Source: Phycisphaeraceae bacterium (lineage in GTDB: Bacteria; Planctomycetota; Phycisphaerae; Phycisphaerales; UBA1924). Taken from it: a DNA stretch of 64,000 bases. The notes beneath the pieces were generated by a model. That model worked only from the letters and a program-made list of their open reading frames with translations. It was not told where the DNA came from and ran no database searches. Shown in pieces: positions 18,601-25,227 of this stretch. The position numbers and the translations under genes were made by a program. Every line of letters starts with the position of its first letter. Position 1 is the first letter of the stretch. The stretch covers positions 515,394-579,393 of the forward strand of contig JACKHE010000001.1 of NCBI GenBank assembly GCA_020639135.1, given 5' to 3'.

Positions 18601-18734
18601 CGCAGGCGGCTCATCGCGTGCAGCCAGCGGAAGCCGATGATCGCCAGCGGGAGCGCAACGATCGCGAGCAGGAGCCAGATCGGGTCGAGGAAGCCGATGC
18701 CGGAAGCGAGCGCCATTGTGGAAGCCGGGTTCAC
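15699..18734 (-). CDS. BatA-like membrane protein with two von Willebrand A domains
   Basis: A 1011-residue membrane protein. Two N-terminal helices (about 18-35 and 48-66) are typical of BatA/BatB-like proteins. A first VWA domain has the MIDAS motif DVSES at 83-87. A glutamine-amidotransferase-like Rossmann segment follows at about 335-440 (DVLIVDGVSDNDPSGPGA, GGGLVMIGGYDSLG). The second VWA domain starts at about 455 with MIDAS DSSGS (462-466), GGTNMYPAL and VLSDGQS. A C-terminal helix near 890-910 (MIAAIAVLLLDIA) leads to a basic cytoplasmic tail. Intact MIDAS motifs suggest divalent-metal-dependent ligand binding. It overlaps the upstream coiled-coil protein gene by four bases. Likely an envelope assembly or stress complex; exact role unknown. 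Confidence 0.85.
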   Translation of the reverse strand: MNPASTMALASGIGFLDPIWLLLAIVALPLAIIGFRWLHAMSRLRRWSAVLLRTALVVLLTMMLATAVTRRETDRLAVVAVVDVSESVRRLADLGVDAEGARADAIARAQRWVADAIESGQADTENLVGVVVFDGEPTAIATPRHTTSADILGQPFDIAVVEGTNIEEAIRFASAIFPPDAARRIVLISDGVETAGDALAAAVESTDETGAPTPIDIVALNYSTPNEILIESVDSPPNAPEQSTVPVRVVVRSTTAAAGELLLLREGRPIDLSPGRPGVSDHVELHPGANPLTYSVPLPESNVHRFEARFIPDSKDADTIAVNNNAESFTITPGRGDVLIVDGVSDNDPSGPGAILAQTLRGEEIDVTTIAPAAFPDDLLSLQAHDLIILQNIAADEIPQISQKHLGAYVNDFGGGLVMIGGYDSLGAGAWGGTPVEDLLPVKLDPSEELIVPAAAIVFVLDSSGSMASPVRGSRRTQQDIANEGAALAIGTLDERDLVGVIAFDSSWRSVVDLAPLKNPDHVKSRVRSIAPGGGTNMYPALAQAGEWLNKVDADVKHIIVLSDGQSMGEPNVGVSLAQKLAAQDITVSAIAVGDGADSQTMERIALYGQGEFYNVNNPYILPKIFLKEMKIVSRRMVREVDFTPIRRPQGSPLDGAIPSSMPPLHGYVLTQRKPAGGVMTPLLTPEDEPVLAHWNVGLGQVAAWTSDAHDAWAKDWLTWPGYRALWTQIVRTIGRASTNNRAELVTGIEGDTLRIRVDLFDDDGAPLDLASVTGAVIDPNGDSVEIALRPVGPGAYEGEAQAAERGQYVVLISPKLGETSLAPIISAASRADSPEFARLSANPAALERLRQRTGGRTLDINKPKAAGIFDRYGVPPIVADSPIWRELMIAAIAVLLLDIATRRVAWDRLASREVLGEIRAQRAERVRRRTREAEATLSALKQKKRREPTPTAEPAASVLRPEPTPTRPAHADRQTPQADEHEGAGGLLAAKRRARQMYGGDESGHDETGR

Positions 18735-20515
18735 TTGGCGTTGGGGTCGGCGGGTTGGGGTTCGGAGGCCGGCGCGGGCGCGGGCTCATCGGCCGCGGGC
18801 GGCGCGACGCGCTGCCAGCGTTCGAAGTACTCGCGGATGGCGCCGCGGTAGCGCGGGGAGATGGTCTGCTCCTCGATGGCCTGCTCGGCGGCCTGTGCGG
18901 CCTCGCGGATCTGCGCCTGGCGCATCGGCGCGTTGCTGGCGGTTTCGTCCCATTCGATCGGGCGCTTGGTGGTGTAGCGCATGGCGACCTCGCCCTCGCC
19001 GCCGCCCTCCTCGGCGTGGATGTCCTTGTTGAAGGACTTGCCCAGCGTGCTGGGGATGCGCTCGCTGGGGTTCGTGCCCTCGCCGGCCTGACTGCCGCCG
19101 CCGAGGCCGTTGCCGCGCATGCCGCCCATGGTCTGCTGGGCGGATTGATCGGCGGCGAGCTGCGCGAGCTGGCCCTGGAGCTCCTCGTCGCTCAGGCCCT
19201 CCAGCGCCTCGCCGAGCGCCTGCATGTCCTTGGGGTCGCCCTTGCCGGCGCCCTGGCTCGCCTGCTTGAGCGCCTCGGCGAGTTTCTCGGCGGAACGGCT
19301 CGCGCCTTCCCTGCTCTCGCCCTGCTGCTTCTGCTGGGCGAGCTGCTGGGCGAGCTGCTGCGCCGTCGCGGGGTCGAGGCCCTGCTGCTGGAGCTGCCGG
19401 GCGATCTGCTGGGCGTCGCCGTTCTGCGCGAGCTGCTCGGCCATCTCCTTCGATAGTCCCATCTGTTGGAGCTGCTCGGCCATCTTCTGCGCGGCGTCGT
19501 TCTGCGCCTGGTTGTTCTTCGCCGATTCGCTGAGGCGTTCGGCGAGCTTGTTCATGGAGTCCGACAGCTCCTGCCGCTGCTCCTCGGACATCGATTCGAG
19601 CTCGGACCGGAGCTTCTGGAGCTCGCTCATCGCGGAGTCGAAGTCGCCGGCGTTGAGCGCCTGCTCCAGAGGCGAGGCGTCGGTGTTGTCGGGGTCGGCG
19701 GACTCGGCGAGCATCTCGCCGAGCTTGTCGCTCTGCTGCTGCGCCAGGTCCGCCTGCTCCTGGAGCTGCTGCGCCTGCTCGTCGAGGATCGCGTCCACGA
19801 GGGCGTCGGCCTCTTCCGGGGTCAGCTCGTTCCTGCGGAGCTGCTCCATGATGTCGTTGAGCTGCTCGTTGCCCTCGTTGATGATGTCCGAGAGGTTGTT
19901 CTCGTCCTCGGGGGTCGGGTCGAGCTGTGCGATCGCCTCCTCGGAGTCCTTGATGAGCGACTCGATGCGGTCGGCCGCCTCCTCGAGCTGCGCCTGCTCC
20001 TGCGCCTTCGTCTGCGCCGCCTTCTGCCGGCCCAGCAGGTCGAGCGTGGGCATGAAGAGCACAGCGAGGATCAGCAGCGCGGCGAGGCCGGGCCACGCGA
20101 GCCAGGATTCGCCGAAGCGGATGGGCGTCGCCTGCGCGATGTCCGCCTTGCCGGCGGCCTCGTCGGCGTCGCGCTCCAGGAGCAGGACGAAGGGGTCGCT
20201 GCGGTCGAGGGATTCCAGCTCGATCGAGGAGCCCAGCCGGTCGCGGAGCCCGAGGGCGGTGTCCACATCCGTGGCGGCTTCGAGTTCGGTGAGTCGGAGT
20301 CGCCAGGCGCCGAGGAGCGCTGCCAGGACGCCGATGGCGATCGTCGGGACGGCGGCCCAGCGCCAGTCGAGGGGTTCGCCGATGAGCCTGGAGATCACGA
20401 TGGCGAGGAGCCCCGTGGCGATGGCGAGTGTGAGGGCGACGCCGAGTCGGTTGACCCCGTCGGCGATGAGCCGCCGGCGCCGGGCCTGACGGGATGCGCG
20501 GTGGATCCGCTCCAT
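18731..20515 (-). CDS. Coiled-coil membrane protein (DUF4175-like), partner of the VWA protein
   Basis: A 594-residue protein with a basic N-terminus, two early membrane helices (about 25-45 and 53-70) and a third near 160-175 (WPGLAALLILAVLFMPTL). A long Gln/Glu/Ala-rich coiled-coil region follows (about 180-450; segments such as QQLQEQADLAQQQSDKLGEM). A Gly-rich stretch (MRGNGLGGGSQ) and a basic-acidic C-terminus complete it. This layout resembles DUF4175-type proteins found beside BatA-like genes. TAAGAT lies only five bases before ATG 20515 and there is no Shine-Dalgarno motif, so the mRNA may be leaderless. ATGA coupling to the VWA gene implies stoichiometric production. Function unknown beyond membrane-complex membership. 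Confidence 0.8.
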   Translation of the reverse strand: MERIHRASRQARRRRLIADGVNRLGVALTLAIATGLLAIVISRLIGEPLDWRWAAVPTIAIGVLAALLGAWRLRLTELEAATDVDTALGLRDRLGSSIELESLDRSDPFVLLLERDADEAAGKADIAQATPIRFGESWLAWPGLAALLILAVLFMPTLDLLGRQKAAQTKAQEQAQLEEAADRIESLIKDSEEAIAQLDPTPEDENNLSDIINEGNEQLNDIMEQLRRNELTPEEADALVDAILDEQAQQLQEQADLAQQQSDKLGEMLAESADPDNTDASPLEQALNAGDFDSAMSELQKLRSELESMSEEQRQELSDSMNKLAERLSESAKNNQAQNDAAQKMAEQLQQMGLSKEMAEQLAQNGDAQQIARQLQQQGLDPATAQQLAQQLAQQKQQGESREGASRSAEKLAEALKQASQGAGKGDPKDMQALGEALEGLSDEELQGQLAQLAADQSAQQTMGGMRGNGLGGGSQAGEGTNPSERIPSTLGKSFNKDIHAEEGGGEGEVAMRYTTKRPIEWDETASNAPMRQAQIREAAQAAEQAIEEQTISPRYRGAIREYFERWQRVAPPAADEPAPAPASEPQPADPNAK

Positions 20516-20613
20516 GCTTTATCTTATGCGGCGATTCGCGAGAAAGTTCCACAGAAATCCTGAAACCGGGCTCCTGTCGGCGGTATCGAATCAGGACCAA
20601 AGGAGATCTCCGC

Positions 20614-21135
20614 ATGACCACCACCCAATCGATGCTCGTTTCCGCGATCGCCGCGCCGTCGAGGGCCCTGCTTGGGCTGGGCGAGGCCCTGTGCAAGGAC
20701 GTTGACCCCGCCAAGGCGGGCGCCAAGCCCAAGGGCGTGGACGCCAACCACCCGGTCTTCATCTACGGCCACCTCTCGATCTACCCGGACATGGTGCTTG
20801 GCGCGATCGGGCGTTCGGACCTGGTCGATCCCAAGTCGGAGCAGTGGCACGAGCACTTCATGCACGGCAAGGACTGCAAGGACGGCTGCGGGGACTACCC
20901 CTCGTTCAAGGAAGTCGTGGCGCACTGGAAGAACCGCTACGAGACGGCGATCAACGCGCTGGCGGATGTGGACGAGTCGGCCTTCGCCGGGGAGTGCCCC
21001 TTCGAGGGTCTCCGTTCGCGGTGCGCAACGCTCGGCGACATGGTCAACTTCATGCTGGTCATGCACACGTCGTTCCACCTGGGACAGATGAGCACGTGGC
21101 GGCGCTGCGTGGGCATGAGCCCCGCGAGCCTCTGA
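20614..21135 (+). CDS. DinB-fold four-helix protein
   Basis: A 173-residue protein of the DinB/YfiT-like fold. The metal-binding histidine pattern appears as YGHLSIYPD near residue 50 and as HTSFHLGQM near the C-terminus; the final HxxxHxGQ is the family signature. DinB-like proteins include thiol-dependent S-transferases and many of unknown substrate. The frame is open from 20494, but a strong AAAGGAG (20599-20605) and an ATG at 20614 fix the start. Extra cysteines (GKDCKDGCGDY) form a CxxxC-like insertion that is unusual for the fold and might bind metal. It is monocistronic, between divergent and convergent neighbours. Confidence 0.85.
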   Translation: MTTTQSMLVSAIAAPSRALLGLGEALCKDVDPAKAGAKPKGVDANHPVFIYGHLSIYPDMVLGAIGRSDLVDPKSEQWHEHFMHGKDCKDGCGDYPSFKEVVAHWKNRYETAINALADVDESAFAGECPFEGLRSRCATLGDMVNFMLVMHTSFHLGQMSTWRRCVGMSPASL

Positions 21136-21142
21136 TCGGCGA

Positions 21143-22279
21143 TCAAACCGGGAACTGAGCGAGGAACGCGCCGACATCCGCTCTTGTCGGGTGCGATCCC
21201 GTGCGCACAAACAGGCCGCTGACGGCGACCGCCATCGGCAGGGCAGCAGCGGCGCCGAGGCTGTGCGCGAGCGCGAGGCAGAGCCCGGCGTTGAAGTGAT
21301 CCCCGGCGCCGGTTGAGGTCAGCGGGTTGCGCATCCAGGCGGTCGCCATCGCGACGCGGTCGGCGCCGTCGTCGAGCGCCGCGGCCTTGTGGTGGTGGAC
21401 GGCGACGCGGGCGACGCCGGCGGATTCGCGGACCCGAGCGGCGAGTTCGGCAAGCGGTATCGGATCGGGCTCGGCGTTCGCGGTTTCGATGCCCAGCAGT
21501 GCGGCGCAGCGCTGCGCCTCGGCGAGGTTCAGCCCCAGCGTGACGGGGACGGTCGTGTTGATCGTGCGCAGCAGGTCGAGCGCGGCGCGCAGGTCGGCGT
21601 CGGTGCGCTTGGCGGGGTCGGAGAAGTCGATGAACACGTGGCTGCTCGCGGAGTGATCCAGCCGCGGTAGAACATCACACGCCATGCGAGTCCAGATGTC
21701 GGTCATCGCGGGGACCATCGTCCAGCCGCAGGGCGCGATGACACGAGAGGCGTCGCAGCGCCGGACGATCGCGTCGATCCCGCCGGACGCGCTGACGATC
21801 CGGTCCCACGTGACATGGTCCATGGGCGAGGCGATGCCGAGCATGAGCTTGCCGTCGTCGAACTCCAGCGCGTCCGTGACGCCGGGCTCGCACACGCTGA
21901 CGCACGACGAGCAGCCGGCGCGGAGCTCGTCGAAGACGGGGTGATCGAGCGCGCCGACGCAGTGGACCTGGGCGCCGAGCGCGGCGAGGGCGCCGGCGAG
22001 GATCGGCCCGTTCCCGCCGGGTCTGGTCGCGCGGCGGACGAGCTCGATGTTGGCGGACCTGCCCGAGGCGGCCTCGGCGCGGCTGGCGAAGTCGAGCAGG
22101 CTCGACATGCGGGTGTAGCCCTGATCGCCCGGGGCGTGGCGCGAGGCGACGGCGTCGAGGATGTGATCGACGAAGCCATCGAAACCGGCGAAGCACGGGG
22201 CGCCGTCCGGGAGCGCCGCGAGCGCGTGCGCCGCGGCGTGCAGGTCGGGTTGGGTCAGGCGCCTGACGCGAGCGGTCAT
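21143..22279 (-). CDS. PfkB-family carbohydrate/nucleoside kinase
   Basis: A 378-residue ribokinase-like kinase. The N-terminal FAGFDGFVDHILDAV resembles the sugar-binding start of the fold, and GGNGPILAGALAALGAQVHC is the first PfkB-like Gly-rich block. The C-terminal signature is STGAGDHFNAGLCLAL, with the catalytic base Asp in GAGD. The substrate is not clear. The neighbouring plsY and WaaE-like genes are compatible with, but do not prove, a role in ADP-heptose-type sugar activation as in HldE kinases. There is no Shine-Dalgarno motif, and TGCAAT lies six bases before the ATG. The stop is seven bases from the convergent DinB-fold gene's stop. Confidence 0.85.
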   Translation of the reverse strand: MTARVRRLTQPDLHAAAHALAALPDGAPCFAGFDGFVDHILDAVASRHAPGDQGYTRMSSLLDFASRAEAASGRSANIELVRRATRPGGNGPILAGALAALGAQVHCVGALDHPVFDELRAGCSSCVSVCEPGVTDALEFDDGKLMLGIASPMDHVTWDRIVSASGGIDAIVRRCDASRVIAPCGWTMVPAMTDIWTRMACDVLPRLDHSASSHVFIDFSDPAKRTDADLRAALDLLRTINTTVPVTLGLNLAEAQRCAALLGIETANAEPDPIPLAELAARVRESAGVARVAVHHHKAAALDDGADRVAMATAWMRNPLTSTGAGDHFNAGLCLALAHSLGAAAALPMAVAVSGLFVRTGSHPTRADVGAFLAQFPV

Positions 22280-22325
22280 GGACGCATTGCAACCGGCACC
22301 GGCGCCCGGGGCAAGCCGGGGCGGA

Positions 22326-22628
22326 TCATGCGGCGCTGGGCGTGTCGTCGTCCTGGTCGAGGTCGCTCATGCGGAAGAGCACGTCTGTGTCCTCGGCGAG
22401 GCGTTCCAGGGATTCCTGTGCGCGGTCGATCTGGCGTTCGATGGTGTCGAGGATGTCGCCGCGCTTGTGCTGGGGGTGTTCGGCGTTCTTGCGGTCGCCC
22501 CAGGGGGTGTGCTCGGGGAAATGGAACGTTTTGGGGGTCTCGTCCTCGGTCGAGTCGCCCCTGCCCTTCTTTTGCTTGTCCTTCTTGAGGTTGTCCTTGT
22601 CGGAGCCAACCAGTCGAAACCTGGGCAT
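22326..22628 (-). CDS. Small charged hypothetical protein
   Basis: A 100-residue soluble protein of unknown function. It has a Lys-rich N-terminus (KDNLKKDKQKKGRGD), a central PKTFHFPEHTPWGDRK segment and a C-terminal helix (DTIERQIDRAQESLERLAED) ending in an acidic tail (SDLDQDDD). Composition suggests partial disorder with one amphipathic helix. A clear GGAGG precedes ATG 22628, and the frame has coding-type G/C third positions, so I consider it a real gene. It sits between plsY and the PfkB kinase on the same strand, with 46- and 87-base gaps. Confidence 0.6.
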   Translation of the reverse strand: MPRFRLVGSDKDNLKKDKQKKGRGDSTEDETPKTFHFPEHTPWGDRKNAEHPQHKRGDILDTIERQIDRAQESLERLAEDTDVLFRMSDLDQDDDTPSAA

Positions 22629-22715
22629 GTCGCCGTCCTCCGGGTGCGCGACATCGCATCGGCGCCTGGCGGGGGCGGATTCAGGTCAACCTGGGGGTTT
22701 CGGGGCGTGCGGCGG

Positions 22716-23429
22716 TTATGGGCCCTGCGGATCGGGCACGGGCTTCTCGGACGGCGGTTTTCCTGCGCCGACTCGCGGCTCCGTGCCCTGCATCGTGCGG
22801 CGGAGGTTGCCGCGGTGCTTGATGATGACGAAGGCCGCCAGCAGGGCGGTGGCGACGAGGAAGGGTGTCCGGGGCATGGCGCCGGTCCAGAGGGGGAGGG
22901 CGCCGGCGTCGCCAAGCGTCAGGTTCGCCAGGGTCAGCAGCGGGATGGCGGCGGCGGCGGCGCAGGAGCTGACGCCGACGTAGCGGGTGAGTTTGAGCGT
23001 CGCGAACCAGAGCAGGGCCGCGGCGATCGCGGGCAGCGTCAGGACGGGCCACATCCCCAGTAGGGCGCCAAGACCGGTCGCGACGCCCTTGCCGCCCCGG
23101 AACCGGAGCCAGACGGGGAACATGTGACCGGCGATGGCGGCGGCGGCGACGGCGAGCCATCGCCAGGCGTCGGCGCCCGTCACCGGCGCGCTGATCAGCA
23201 CGGCGTCGGTCAGCGCGGTGGGCGCCGCGCCCTTGGCGACGTCGAGGACGAAGCACAGGATGCCCAGCGGTTTGCCGAGGGCGCGCATGGCGTTGGTCGC
23301 GCCGATGTTGCCCGACCCGACGGCGCGCAGGTCGATGCCCCTCGACCGCGCCAGCAGCAGACCCACGGGGATCGATCCCAGCAGGTAGGCGCCGGCGGTC
23401 GCGATGATCCACGCGGTCGCAGGGTTCAT
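22716..23429 (-). CDS. plsY: Glycerol-3-phosphate acyltransferase PlsY
   Basis: A 237-residue polytopic inner-membrane enzyme that transfers acyl from acyl-phosphate to glycerol 3-phosphate, the first step of phospholipid synthesis. The three PlsY motifs are present: GSGNIGATNAMRALG (about 38-52), RFRGGKGVATGLGALLG (about 106-122) and KHRGNLRRTMQGTEPR near the C-terminus. About five hydrophobic segments alternate with these loops. The frame extends 35 codons upstream, but ATG 23429 overlaps the upstream gene's TGA as ATGA and begins the conserved MNPATAWIIATAGAYLLGS start. It is coupled to the glycosyltransferase gene, linking membrane lipid and surface glycan synthesis. Confidence 0.95.
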   Translation of the reverse strand: MNPATAWIIATAGAYLLGSIPVGLLLARSRGIDLRAVGSGNIGATNAMRALGKPLGILCFVLDVAKGAAPTALTDAVLISAPVTGADAWRWLAVAAAAIAGHMFPVWLRFRGGKGVATGLGALLGMWPVLTLPAIAAALLWFATLKLTRYVGVSSCAAAAAIPLLTLANLTLGDAGALPLWTGAMPRTPFLVATALLAAFVIIKHRGNLRRTMQGTEPRVGAGKPPSEKPVPDPQGP

Positions 23430-24253
23430 CGCTTGGCGTTGTCGCGCCGCTCGCGTTTCGCCTCGTCGGCGAGCTCGAGCAGGATGATGTGTTTCATGAG
23501 CGTGGCGCAGGCGGTCGAGGAGGCGGCGGCCCATCCGCGCCAGCCGTCACGGAACGCCTGCTTGAGCACGAGCTGTTTGAACCACGCGCTGACCGGCGAG
23601 AAGATCAGCGAGAGCGGACCGCCGGTGCGGCCCATCGCGAGGTAGCTCTCGGCGGCGCGGCGGGCGTGCCGGATCTGGCCCTCGAGGTGGTGCGTGATGG
23701 AGTGGAAGGACTCGTGGCGCATGTCGCCGCGGATCCGCCCCGCGCGATCGGACGGCGCGCTGAGCAGCAGCGCATCGTGGGGGTCATAGCCGCCCCAGTG
23801 CGCCCGGCCCCGGCGCACGAGGCGCAGGCGCCACTCGGGCTGCCAGGCGTGGTTGAGCCACACGCCGGACCACCAGACCTTCCGGTTGATCTCGTACCCG
23901 GCGAACGCGGGATCGTCGGCGCGGACGGCGGCGATGACGGATTCGCGCAGCGCGGGCTCGATGGATTCGTCGCTGTCGAGGCAGAGGATCCAGGGCTGCG
24001 CGCACAGCTCCAGCGCCTTCTGCTTGGTCCTGATGTGCCCCAGCCATTCGCTGCGGATGACCTCGGCGCCGTGGGATTCGAGGAGGGCGATCGTGCCATC
24101 GGCAGAGCCGGAATCGACGGCGACGATCTGGCTCGCGAGGCCGGCGACGGACTCGAGGGTTCTGCCGATGGTGGACTCGTTGTTCTTGCAGACGATCGCG
24201 ACGCTGAGAGGGAGCGGGAGCCCGGGCTGCTTGTCGGCGTCGGTCGGGTGCAT
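23426..24253 (-). CDS. Family 2 glycosyltransferase, WaaE/KdtX-like
   Basis: A 275-residue GT-A fold glycosyltransferase. The N-terminus has VAIVCKNNESTIGRTLESV and VAVDSGSADGTIALLESHG, the nucleotide-sugar binding block, then the DxD-like LDSDES near residue 100. The C-terminal half contains HWGGYDPHD and a hydrophobic segment (SLIFSPVSAWFKQLVL), as seen in WaaE/KdtX-type enzymes that add sugars to the LPS inner core. The start at ATG 24253 begins the conserved region; 51 upstream codons are discarded as a shadow. It is coupled to plsY by ATGA and divergent from the LPS-type kinase. The donor and acceptor sugar are unknown. Confidence 0.87.
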   Translation of the reverse strand: MHPTDADKQPGLPLPLSVAIVCKNNESTIGRTLESVAGLASQIVAVDSGSADGTIALLESHGAEVIRSEWLGHIRTKQKALELCAQPWILCLDSDESIEPALRESVIAAVRADDPAFAGYEINRKVWWSGVWLNHAWQPEWRLRLVRRGRAHWGGYDPHDALLLSAPSDRAGRIRGDMRHESFHSITHHLEGQIRHARRAAESYLAMGRTGGPLSLIFSPVSAWFKQLVLKQAFRDGWRGWAAASSTACATLMKHIILLELADEAKRERRDNAKR

Positions 24254-24345
24254 CAGGTCGATCGTTGATCGTTGCGGGTGGGCTGTCAAACCGGGGCGGC
24301 GCCAGCGCCATCCCTGCGAATCGGCGGCGGGCGTAGGATCGTCGC

Positions 24346-25143
24346 ATGCCAGGGGCGGATTATCGCGACAACCTGCCGGCGATCGGGCGCGTTCGGATCG
24401 CCTCATCGTGGAGCGTCAGGGATCATGACTCTGCCGATCCGGTCGCGCGGGCGATCGGCGAGGGCCGCTGGTCGGCGGCGTCGGGCTATGTCAAACGCGA
24501 CGGCCTGCGCTGGGTGTGGCTGGGTGAGCTGACAACGAGCCGGGGCGATGCGGCGGTGGTGATCAAGGGCGGGCCGGCGCCGCGGCTGCGGCTTGTCCCC
24601 GACCGGCGCGCGCTCAAGCAGGCGATCGGCGCCTCCCGGCTGCGGGCCGCGGGCATCGAGACGAGCGAGCCGATCGCGACGCTCGACGTGGTCACGAAGG
24701 AAGGGCAGCGCGGGCGGTGGCTCGTGCTCGGCGCGATCCGGGGCGAGACGCTGGCGCACCGGCTGGCCTCGGGCGGGATGTCGTTCGATGAGGAGGCGGC
24801 GCTGGCGCGGCGGGCCGGTGAGCTGGTGCGCACGCTCTGCGACGCGGGGCTTTTCAACCGGGATCACAAGGCGTCGAACCTGATCGTGATGGAGACCGGA
24901 GGAATCGGTGTCGTGGACACGGTGGCGATCCGGCGCCGTCACGGGGCCGACGCCCGTCGGCGGATGCTGCTGGCGATGTGCAAGGAGCTGCGCGGGATCG
25001 GCGCGCTGCCGCGGCGGGCGCAGCTGATGCGGTGCCTGCGCGCCGCGTCGGGGACGGAGCGCGAGGACTGGCGCGCGGTCGGGGCGATGCTGCGCGCCGC
25101 CGGGGACACGACGCCGCGGGTTGACCCGCTGGGCCGGGCTTGA
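24346..25143 (+). CDS. LPS-type sugar kinase (WaaP/InaA-like protein-kinase fold)
   Basis: A 265-residue protein with the protein-kinase-like fold of lipopolysaccharide core kinases. The ATP-binding Lys appears in AAVVIKGG (about residue 70). The catalytic loop is FNRDHKASNLIV (Asp, Lys and Asn of the HRDxKxxN motif) and the metal-binding Asp is in GVVDTVAI. There is no membrane segment, so it acts on the cytoplasmic side. TAGGAT lies six bases before ATG 24346, which may make the message leaderless. It is divergent from the glycosyltransferase/plsY operon, consistent with phosphorylating a core sugar. The acceptor is unproven. Confidence 0.83.
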   Translation: MPGADYRDNLPAIGRVRIASSWSVRDHDSADPVARAIGEGRWSAASGYVKRDGLRWVWLGELTTSRGDAAVVIKGGPAPRLRLVPDRRALKQAIGASRLRAAGIETSEPIATLDVVTKEGQRGRWLVLGAIRGETLAHRLASGGMSFDEEAALARRAGELVRTLCDAGLFNRDHKASNLIVMETGGIGVVDTVAIRRRHGADARRRMLLAMCKELRGIGALPRRAQLMRCLRAASGTEREDWRAVGAMLRAAGDTTPRVDPLGRA

Positions 25144-25165
25144 TTCAGGCATCCGGAATGAAACA

Positions 25166-25194
25166 GGCGTTGGCCTCGTGGAGAGGCCAACGCC
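25166..25194. terminator. Bidirectional terminator hairpin between convergent genes
   Basis: GGCGTTGGCCTC (25166-25177) is followed by a GTGGA loop and its perfect 12-base complement (25183-25194). T-rich but interrupted tails lie on both sides (TAGTTTG on plus, TGTTTCATT on minus). It would stop both the LPS-type kinase and the protease transcripts. Confidence 0.7.
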
Positions 25195-25227
25195 CGGGTA
25201 GTTTGATCGGGCGCCGGGCGCCGCGTG

